The notes under the pieces are model-generated. The model did no database searches. It was not told the DNA's origin and was given only the letters and a program-made list of their open reading frames with translations. 64,000 bases of DNA from Ciona intestinalis (taxonomy: Eukaryota > Chordata > Ascidiacea > Phlebobranchia > Cionidae): contig NC_020168.2 in assembly GCF_000224145.3 (NCBI RefSeq), forward strand, positions 3,738,703-3,802,702, written 5' to 3'. Of this stretch, positions 56,186 to 64,000 are shown in pieces (position 1 is the stretch's first letter; each line of letters opens with the position of its first letter). A program made the translations under genes and the position numbers.

Positions 56186-59100
56186 GTAAGTTACCTAATT
56201 TGACCTATATAACAACAACGTAAAGGGCTTCGATTTAAAGGAAATAGGGACCGATAAATGAAAAACAGTAGGTTGGGGGAAAATGGAACACCTTTTCGCC
56301 CTTTTTTTTTCTTTTTACATTTGGTAGTAAACTAAAAACATTCAAAGAATTTTAAAACCGTATCCTTACGACTACCACAGACGATTGTTAATTGCTTAAA
56401 ACACGATTAGTTTATTTGAATATTATTTATAGAATGGATAAATATAATTTGCTTTATCCTCGCATGACCGAAAATGACAGTCATTATAACATGGGTATTA
56501 TGCTAAAGGTGTGTCGTACTTTTCCTATGTACCATATGATAAAATACTCGAATGTAACAAGCTGTTTTGAATGTGTGTAACTTTGTGGTCGATCATTAGG
56601 GAGAATTTTATTGTAATGTAGGCTGATCCCGTTAGAGGGTTGATGGTAGCATTGAGTATCAAAATCGTGAAATCTGAGCAGACGCACTTAACACTGTGTA
56701 ACTATAGTTGCGGGCTCGATGTTGCTACCGTTGTGGCCGTGTGTGTCCAAGACACTTGCCGTTAAGTGTCTTTTCCGAGGACAACGCCCACAAGGATTTT
56801 AGCGTCGAGCCTTAAACCCGTAGCCTCTGAGTTAAGGTGGCTGTACACAGTATCCGGCGTGCGAATCCGCATGCGGCAGCGAAATCCCGACAAAGCAGAC
56901 AAAACAGACGAATTCCGGATACTGTGTACAGCCACCTTTAAAGGCAGCGGCGCCATCAAACTGTGGCATATAAAATATCTCCCAAAAAAATCCCCGATAA
57001 AGTAACATACTTGGTAACCACGCGAGGGTAAAGTACGTTACATTCATTCATTCGCGGAATTGGACAAAGACGAGACTTTTTTAAATCTCTTTTTACGATC
57101 ACCAATTTGGTGATAGACAAAAACGGATTACAGTATTATTCGACAGTATTCTCGCCGTTCAATAAAATGCGCGGAAAGGCAGTAACTGCCTCTAAGTATT
57201 AAAATTCGTTGTCGAACAAAAAAACACATAATAACAATAATGCTCATTTTGAACGTCTAGTGAATTATGTTAAAACTGCTATAATTTTATAGTTTGCGAG
57301 TTTGAATCACAAATCCAGCACCCTAGTTAAATAAAGTAGAATGGAATATTTCGCGCACTTTAATTTTGTCTCATAAAATTGATTTTAGTTCTGTGAAAAA
57401 AATGAGACATCGACATAAAAAAAACAGGCAATGTGTCTTAAATTATAGATGAAACCAGCATAATAATACCGTTTAACATTATATAGATTAAGTACTTTAA
57501 TTTTGTCTCATAAAATTGATTTTAGTTCTGTGAAAAAAATGAGACATCGACATAAAAAAAACAGGCAATGTGTCTTAAATTATAGATGAAACCAGCATAA
57601 TAATACCGTTAAACATTATATAGATTAAGTACTTTAATTTTGTCTCATAAAATTGATTTTAGTTCTGTGAAAAAAATGAGACATCGACATAAAAAAAACA
57701 GGCAACGTGTCTTAAATTATAGATGAAACCAGCATAATAATACCGTTTGACATTATATAGATTAAGTTTACGTGGAAAAGATAATCGCACCAGCAGTTAA
57801 TTTTTCTAGGTTAACTACAAGTTGTGGAATAATATTTATTTAAAAACAAACAAAAAATGTCCCGTCTTTCCCCACTTAGTTTTCGTCCCGTCTTTCCCCA
57901 CTTTGTAGTTATGTAGATTTTTATTGTCAAATTTCGAACGGTTTGATTTTATTTAAAAACTTTATACCTCAGGAGTTATTTAAATAAAATACACTAATAT
58001 AATAATAACAAGATTGTGTATGATAAATATATTTGAAATTCAGACACAGGCACTTCACAGGGAAATAAATTATAAAAAGTGGCTTGTGCTAAATAAAAAT
58101 AATACCAATTATTTATACAATAACATACTGTAGTCAAAAAAAAATCTAAAAAATATCACTCACAAAGTAACATAGTAACTCGTAAGCTGGCATGAGGTGT
58201 ATGAACACCTGTGTTATAATGACTGTAGTTTTCCAGCCACCTGAGGATAAAGTAAGTTACATTCATTACATTCATGTTGAAAACTATAGCACTGGACCAA
58301 GACTAGTTTTTAAAACTGATTTTTAAAGCAAACCATAGTATTAGGTGTTATTTACGTGCAGTACTAGTAATAAATTCACTTCTTGATCAAAACTAACAAG
58401 GATTCTAAACTGACCCTACTACCCAAAACCTTGGTTAATATTTTAGGTTGCCCTGCTCTCACCATTCCAAACGGTTCAATAACCCCTGCTGGTCCATATG
58501 CTGCTGGTACTACAGCCAGAGTCGATTGCAACAGAGGTTTTGTCAGAAACGGTAGTGCAATCATGACTTGTCCAGCAAATGGCCAATGGACAACTATAAC
58601 CAATTGTCAAGGTAATATACATTTATGTTTTTAATGACGTGTGCATTAACTAATTAAAAAGGCATATCAACGAAAAATGAAAATTTGTATACGGATGGAT
58701 ATGCTCCAATATGACCTAAAGGTACCATCAAAGTTTGCCAAAATAGCTTTTCAAAATAATCGCGTGAAAAAAACAGCTGGTTAAAAAAATTTTATCTGTT
58801 TCGACAACAGTTAATGCATGGGATTTCCCATAAGAAAAAGTCAGAATAAGCATTTAATATGCCAAATCAGGAATAAAAATTGATCATGATTAAAGTTAAT
58901 AAAAATTGTTTTTATGTCAAATCCCATGCATTGTGTCAGAGTCAAANNNNNNNNNNNNNNNNNNNNNNNNNNNNNNNNNNNNNNNNNNNNNNNNNNCGTC
59001 GAGCCTTAAACCCGTAGCCTCTGAGTTAAGGTGGCTGTACACAGTATCCGGCGTGCGAATCCGCATGCGGCAGCGAAATCCCGACAAAGCAGACAAAACA

Positions 59101-62100
59101 GACGAATTCCGGATACTGTGTACAGCCACCTTTAAAGGCAGCAGCGCCATCAAACTGTGGCATATAAAATATCTCCCAAAAAATCCCCGATAAAGTAACA
59201 TACTTGGTAACCACGCGAGGGTAAAGTACGTTACATTCATTCATTCGCGGAATTGGACAAAGACGAGACTTTTTTTAAATCTCTTTTTACGATCACCAAT
59301 TTGGTGATAGACAAAAACGGATTACAGTATTATTCGACAGTATTCTCGCCGTTCAATAAAATGCGCGGAAAAGGCAGTAACTGCCTCTAAGTATTAAAAT
59401 TCGTTGTCGAACGAAAAAAACACATAATAACAATAATGCTCATTTTGAACGTCTAGTGAATTATGTTAAAACTGCTATAATTTTATAGTTTGCGAGTTTG
59501 AATCACAAATCCAGCACCCTAGTTAAATAAAGTAGAGTGGAATATTTCGCGCACTTTAATTTTGTCTCATAAAATTGATTTTAGTTCTGTGAAAAAAATG
59601 AGACATGGACATAAAAAAAAACAGGCAATGTGTCTTAAATTATAGATGAAACCAGCATAATAATACCGTTTAACATTATATAGATTAAGTTTACGTGGAA
59701 AAGATAATCGCACCAGCAGTTAATTTTTCTAGGTTAACTACAAGTTGTGGAATAATATTTATTTAAAAACAAACAAAAAATGTCCCGTCTTTCCCCACTT
59801 AGTTTTCGTCCCGTCTTTCCCCACTTTGTAGTTATGTAGATTTTTATTGTCAAATTTCGAAAGGTTTGTTTTTATTTAAAAACTTTATACCTCAGGAGTT
59901 ATTCAAATAAAATACACTAATATAATAATAACACAAAATAATAAAAGATTTTGTATGATAAATATATTTGAAATTCAGACACAGGCACTTCACAGGGAAA
60001 TAAATTATAAAAAGTGGCTTGTGCTAAATAAAAATAAAAAATAATACCAATTATTTATACAATAACATACTGTAGTCAAAAAAAATCTAAAAAAATATCA
60101 CTCACAAAGTAACATAGTAACTCGTAAGCTTCATTACATTCATGTTGAAAACTATAGCACTGGACCAAGACTAGTTTTTAAAACTGATTTTTAAAGCAAA
60201 CCATAGTATTAGGTGTTATTTACGTGCAGTACTAGTAATAAATTCACTTTTTGATCAAAACTAACAAGGATTCTAAACTGACCCTACCACCCAAAATTTC
60301 AACTTGACTGACACAATTTTAGTACAGGATCTAGAAATACTTTGATTTTTTAAACTTGGGTTAATATTTTAGGTTGCCCTGCTCTCACTATTCCAAACGG
60401 TTCGATAACCCCTGCTGGTCCATATGCTGCTGGTACTACAGCCAGAGTTGATTGCAACAGAGGTTTTGTCAGAAACGGTAGTGCAATCATGACTTGTCCA
60501 GCAAATGGCCAATGGACAACTATAACCAATTGTCAAGGTAATATACATTTATGTTTTTAATGACGTGTGCATTACCTAATTAAAAAGGCATATCAATGAA
60601 AAATGAAAATTTGTATACGGATGGATATGCTCCAATATGACCTAAAGGTACCATCAAAGTTTGCCAAAATAGCTTTTCAAAATAATCGCGTGAAAAAAAC
60701 AGCTGGTTAAAAAAAAATTTATCTGTTTCGACAACAGTTAATGCATGGGATTTCCCATAAGAAAAAGTCAGAATAAGCATTTAATATGCCAAATCAGGAA
60801 TAAAAATTGATCATGATTAAAGTTAATAAAAATTGTTTTTATGTCAAATCCCATGCATTGTCTCAGAGTTAAATTATTGTTACTCTCGCGGTCGAATTGG
60901 CGGTTTTAAAACTCATTTTAAAAAAAAGCTGTTTCGTATTTCGAAACTTTGATGGTACCTTTAGATTACATATAAGCATACCTTTTATCTATCAATACAC
61001 AAATTTTGATTTTTTGTTGGTATGCCCTTTTAATATGACATTAGTTGGATATGTTATTGTTAATCACAGCATGTTTTCCGTAAAAAAAATTTTATTTATC
61101 ATACTATTAAACAACTTCTTTTAACACTCTTTCAGTTCCCTTCGGCTGCCCTGCTCCAAATATTACAAATGGAGCACTCGTACCTGCCTTAGCTTCATAT
61201 GACGCATTTGCAAGAGTTACATTTACTTGTAATACTGGGTTTACTTTAGTTGGTAGCAATGCTGCCCTTTGTGCAAATGGGCAATGGAGCTCACAACCTC
61301 CTCAGTGCAGAAGGGGTGAGTTATCAAACAATGTTTAATGTGAAATCATTCAATTTTCCTGATTTATATTAATTCTTGTTGTTTACGTTTAAGAATCAGT
61401 AGGTTGTCTAGTGTCTACCTCTGCCTGCACTAAAGATGACTATTTCTAATATTAGTTTTAGAATGCCCTGCTCTCACCATTCCAAACGGTTCAATAACCC
61501 CTGCTGGTCCATATGCTGCTGGAACTACAGCCACAGTTGATTGCAACAGAGGTTTTGTTAGAAACGGTAGTGCAATCATGACTTGTCCAACAGATGGCAA
61601 ATGGAAAACTATAACCAATTGTCAAGGTAATATATATCTGTGAACTACTATCAAAGTTTCCCAAAAATATATGTGAACTACTATCAAAGTTTCCCAAAAT
61701 GATATAGCTTTAAAAAAACGGCTAAAAAATCCACTGGAGTAAAAAAATTGGTTGTTTCGACAATGCATAGAATTCTCATATGAAATAAAGTCACTTTGCA
61801 TTTGACCGTTTCTAGTTTTAAAACTGCTGAAGAAAGATCAAATTTTATGTGCTATTTCATAAAATAAATGCTTCTTTTTTGTGAATATATATAATAAAAC
61901 AAAAATGTAAACTTTATTCTGTTTTAATAAAAGTGCTTAGTCAACATATTATGGAGCTATGTTTAACTGAAAATTAAAACATAATAAAGCTTATGTTTTC
62001 CATTTTATTTCATACTCATAAAGAAGAAGCTTTCATTATGCCAAACCAGAAATAAAATTTAGTTGCGATAAATGTTGAGTGAAATATTTTCTTATGGGAA

Positions 62101-64000
62101 ATCCCATACATTGTGTCAAGGCCAATGTTTTTTATTACTCATGGTTCGAATAAGCTGTCGCGTATTTTGAAACTTTGATGGTACCTTTAGATTACATAGG
62201 AGCATATCTATCAATACACAAATTTTGATTTTATGTTGGTATGCCCCTATAACGTGACATTAGTTGGATAACAGCATGTTTTCCCTGATATATTTTTTTA
62301 TTTATCATACTATTAAACTTCTTCTTTTAACACCCTTTTAGTTCCCTTCGGCTGCCCTGCTCCAAGTATTACAAATGGAGCACTCGTACCTGCCTTAGCT
62401 TCATATGACGCATTTGCAAGGGTTACATTTACTTGTAATAGTGGGTTTACTTTAGTTGGTAACAGTGTTGCTGTCTGTGCAAATGGGCAATGGAGCTCAC
62501 AATCTCCTGAGTGCAGAAGCGGTGAGTCATCAAACAATGTTTAATGTGAAATCATTCAATTTTCCTGATTTATATTAATTCTTGTTGTTTACGTTTAAGA
62601 AACACCAGGTTGTCCACCTCTGCCCGCACTTGCCAATGGACAAACTACTCCCAGTACACCAAGCACCAGCGTTGGATCTACAGTCAGCTTTTCATGCAGT
62701 CCTGGTTATTTACTTAATGGAACACGACATTTGAGCTGTATGGCCAATAACATGTGGTCAGCAGCCCCACCTACTTGTGAAAAATGTAAAAAAATGATTA
62801 TGTATATTACACTTTTATATTTGTTTAAGCATTTTATTCACAAATTCATTGATTTGATTGCAGTTTGTATAATGCCACCACCTGTTACCAATGGCCAGGT
62901 AATATTGAAAAATATTACTCATAGTCCTGTTGGCTCAGTCGCAGTTTACATTTGTGGAAATGGCTTTGTACTTAGTAGCCCCAGTGCTTTAACCTGCTTG
63001 CCTTCTGGACGGTGGAGTCCCTCATCTACCCAAACACGTTGTCAACCAGGTATAAGTTGATTTTTTATACCAACTTTAATTTAGTATTTTTATAAATCAG
63101 AAAATAAACAAATCTGAACAGACTTTTGATATATAGATCCACAATGTGCATCAAGCCCATGTTTAAATGGAGGAACTTGTCGAAATGTTACTTTAAATAC
63201 TGGACTTGGTAACTTCAAATGTAGTTGTACAAGTGGAAGGGTGGGAACTAAATGCCAAGCTTCTGCAAGTGAGTTAATATTTTGATATATATAATGAAAC
63301 ACATTTCTTTATATACGCCATAAAATCTTGCATCTTTACTATTTTAAAACAATTAGTTTTATGATTGTTTGTTTTATAACTTTGCGTTATATAAGAAATT
63401 ATTTTACAGGTTCTGCCCAAACCCACCAGATAGTATTACCCGGCAACTATAAACCTGAATACGCCAACACAAGTTCAAATGAATTTCAATTAACCAGTAA
63501 TACTATAAAATTGGTTTTAACACTATTTTTCACTACGCAAGGTCTTGATGTTGACATTGTGGTTACTGCTCTTTTAGAAGGATCAGTTGTTGTCGAGTAA
63601 GTGTTTGATGATGTTTTTTAGAAATCAATCTGTCTTAATCATGTCCTCACTTTTTTTTAGAAATTCATGAATATCTTTAAATCTGCAGATTTTCTGTTTT
63701 ACCATCTTCCGCAAGTGCCACATTGGATCCAGCAGTAGTAAACACTGCTTTGAGCAAGATTTCTGCAAGTGAATTATTTAGAATGTTATCCAGCGGCAAT
63801 GGCGGAGACTTTTCCCCCAGACTAGGTAACAAAAACTACTTCTCTGCCTTTTTGTGTAAAATAGTAGTTTGTTTGTTTCTATTCACAGGTAGACAAAACC
63901 CAAAGAGCAAGTTTAGCGTAATCTGTTACAAAAACTTAAGAATGCTTCTTTTTCAGTCGTTGATTGCCAGCCACCTCCACTTGTCCCAAACAGTGTTAAA
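56113..64000 (+). CDS. Secreted/membrane CCP (sushi) mosaic protein: leader, 7 CCP, EGF, SEA, CCP...
   Basis: Exons read: 56113-56185 (leader), 58447-58611, 60373-60537, 61136-61315, 61462-61626, 62342-62521, 62600-62785, 62864-63049 (one CCP each), 63137-63268 (EGF), 63410-63596 and 63689-63825 (SEA), and 63957 onward (next CCP). Domain borders are phase 1, so exons can be gained or lost without a frame shift. CCP domains commonly mediate binding in complement-type and adhesion proteins. Ciona has a polymorphic CCP-type receptor-like protein (vCRL1) discussed in individuality; whether this gene is related cannot be told here. The gene continues to the right of the window. Confidence 0.8.
56266..56430 (+). 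mobile_element. MITE, 'gggaca' family, copy 11 (in right palindrome arm)
   Basis: It starts 'cagtaggttgggggaaaatg' and has 'acatttggtagtaaactaaa' and 'ttgcttaaaacacgattag'. It is the mirror of copy 9. Confidence 0.6.
56834..56948. mobile_element. 115-bp hairpin element with perfect 24-bp inverted ends
   Basis: The left end 'aaggtggctgtacacagtat' plus ccgg (56834-56857) is the exact reverse complement of the right end (56925-56948). It has no coding capacity. A second copy is at 59028-59142. Confidence 0.7.
57357..57767 (+). repeat. 137-bp minisatellite, three units
   Basis: Units start at 57357, 57494 and 57631 with 'actttaattttgtctcataa' and contain 'gaaaaaaatgagacatcgac'. The units are nearly identical. 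The second block (near 59555) has only one unit. Confidence 0.9.
58447..58611 (+). CDS. CCP domain 1 (type A)
   Basis: One 165-bp exon, phase 1-1: CPALTIPNGSITPAGPY, ARVDCNRGFVRNGS, MTCPANGQWTTITNCQ. The four cysteines and the final W fit CCP/sushi. It is almost the same as CCP2. Confidence 0.9.
58947..58996. other. Assembly gap (50 N) at a duplication border
   Basis: 50 N exactly between the two copies of the 2-kb tandem block, so the duplication may be real or an assembly join of two haplotypes. Confidence 0.95.
58997..60872 (+). repeat. Tandem duplication block, copy 2 (with CCP2)
   Basis: Second copy of 56803-58946. It has one minisatellite unit instead of three, lacks most of the SINE fragment (jump at 'taactcgtaagct|tcattac'), and has an extra stretch of about 85 bp before the CCP2 exon ('tttcaacttgactgacacaa'). 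Confidence 0.85.
60373..60537 (+). CDS. CCP domain 2 (type A)
   Basis: The protein is the same as CCP1 as far as I can see (CPALTIPNGSITPAGPY...); base changes such as 'tcaccatt' to 'tcactatt' and 'ggttcaata' to 'ggttcgata' are silent. Confidence 0.9.
61136..61315 (+). CDS. CCP domain 3 (type B)
   Basis: One 180-bp exon: FGCPAPNITNGALVPA, ARVTFTCNTGFTLVGSN, LCANGQWSSQPPQCRR. The type is distinct from A in sequence and exon length. Confidence 0.9.
61462..61626 (+). CDS. CCP domain 4 (type A)
   Basis: A third A-type copy, with changes at the C-terminal half (TCPTDGKWKTITNCQ instead of TCPANGQWTTITNCQ) and ATVDC for ARVDC. Confidence 0.9.
62342..62521 (+). CDS. CCP domain 5 (type B)
   Basis: A second B-type copy: FGCPAPSITNGALVPA, TCNSGFTLVGNSVAV, CANGQWSSQSPECRS. 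The introns before CCP3 and CCP5 are also similar ('acatgttggtatgccc'-like stretches), so intron and exon were copied together. Confidence 0.9.
62600..63049 (+). CDS. CCP domains 6 and 7
   Basis: Exons 62600-62785 ([44 protein letters not shown]) and 62864-63049 (CIMPPPVTNGQVILKN, VYICGNGFVL, TCLPSGRWSPSS). Both are single CCPs, phase 1-1, not closely related to types A and B. Confidence 0.9.
63137..63268 (+). CDS. EGF domain of the CCP gene
   Basis: One exon: PQCASSPCLNGGTCRN, then FKCSCTSGRVGTKCQ. Six cysteines with the C-x-C and GxxGxxC end of EGF. Phase 1-1. Confidence 0.85.
63410..63825 (+). CDS. SEA domain of the CCP gene
   Basis: Exons 63410-63596 and 63689-63825 with a phase-2 intron inside. 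It has NEFQLTSNTIKLVLTLFF, TALLEGSVVVEFSVLPSS and LSKISASELFRM. The GSVVVEF strand and the intron placed within it match the SEA of the + mosaic gene (GSVIVLYEL, phase 2). Confidence 0.75.
63957..64000 (+). CDS. Start of CCP domain 8, cut by window end
   Basis: After 'tttttcag' the exon reads VVDCQPPPLVPNSVK, the usual start of a CCP (C.PP.....). It continues beyond the window. Confidence 0.75.

Larger units (their letters stand above)
54690..56430. repeat. Palindrome (inverted duplication) at the head-to-head start of the minus and CCP genes
   Basis: The left arm (about 54690-55290) and right arm (about 55790-56430) are inverted copies. Each holds a MITE remnant, the start of intron 1, the leader exon, and upstream DNA with 'cctaacacctcaagatattt' and 'ccatacgcgatgcattgag'. 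The spacer of about 500 bp holds another MITE and a CATGCG-rich element. The arms show small insertions and substitutions, so they are not identical. Confidence 0.85.
56803..58946 (+). repeat. Tandem duplication block, copy 1 (with CCP1)
   Basis: The block from 'cgtcgagccttaaacccgta' to the gap is repeated at 58997-60872. It includes a hairpin element, the 137-bp minisatellite, a SINE fragment (58159-58274) and the CCP1 exon. The two copies are nearly identical apart from repeat number and two small indels. Confidence 0.85.

Noticed and set aside
56766..57047. ORFs repeated near 56.8-57.0 kb and 58.9-59.2 kb
   Set aside because: Repeated because the 2-kb block is duplicated; they cover the hairpin element and SINE DNA, without domain or splice signals.
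57357..57767. CRISPR-like direct repeats
   Set aside because: Units are directly adjacent, 137 bp long and without spacers, in a eukaryotic genome; it is a minisatellite.

Overview
The window looks like a piece of a tunicate genome, most likely Ciona (C. intestinalis/robusta type). Genes are split into many short GT-AG exons, and introns are AT-rich and often under 400 bp. The non-coding DNA is full of a tRNA-derived SINE (3' end 'ggataaagtaagttacattcattc') and a small MITE with 'tagtagggtgggg...gggaca' ends. All exons below were read by hand from splice signals, reading frame and intron phase. Species and family names rest on recognition, not on a database search.

Layout. (1) 177-4221 (+): the 3' end of a RhoGAP gene of the ARHGAP17/ARHGAP44/SH3BP1 (RICH) group. 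(2) 5635-5879 (+): two possible terminal exons of an unidentified small gene, ending 80 bp before the next start codon. (3) 5960-45231 (+): a very large secreted or membrane mosaic gene. Its order is signal peptide, 5 CUB, 6 Ly6/uPAR-like (LU) domains mixed with 2 TIL domains, an unrecognised Cys-rich helical-looking domain ('DX'), 7 more LU, a second DX, 1 LU, 5 EGF, NIDO, AMOP, VWD, a cadherin-like module, 4 EGF-type modules, SEA, a ZP domain with an RKKR cleavage site, and one more EGF that runs into a 1000-N gap. (4) 46235-54988 (-): an inverted paralogue of the first part of gene 3, with signal peptide, 6 CUB, LU, TIL and LU, broken by the same gap. (5) 56113-64000+ (+): signal peptide, 7 CCP/sushi domains, EGF, SEA and the start of another CCP, leaving the window on the right.

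How the parts relate. Genes 3 and 4 form a large inverted repeat (about 6.9-13.7 kb against 46.2-54.3 kb) that includes introns and transposons. Genes 4 and 5 are head to head around a second palindrome (about 54.7-56.4 kb) and start with nearly the same signal-peptide exon, so one duplicated promoter and leader drives two different ectodomains. Gene 3 has an unrelated leader. Gene 5 has itself grown by tandem duplication of CCP exons. The whole region looks like a fast-changing cluster of extracellular recognition or matrix proteins. An egg-coat, mucosal or self/non-self role is possible but is only an inference. Gaps sit exactly where the duplications meet (45232-46231 and 58947-58996), so part of the structure could be an assembly or haplotype artefact.

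Stretches over 300 bp without coding sequence are introns or spacers. Those with recognisable content are listed as repeats. In the others (for example 34012-34640, 35317-35707, 37926-38342, 42491-42835, 44006-44386 and 61627-62341) I see only AT-rich intron sequence.
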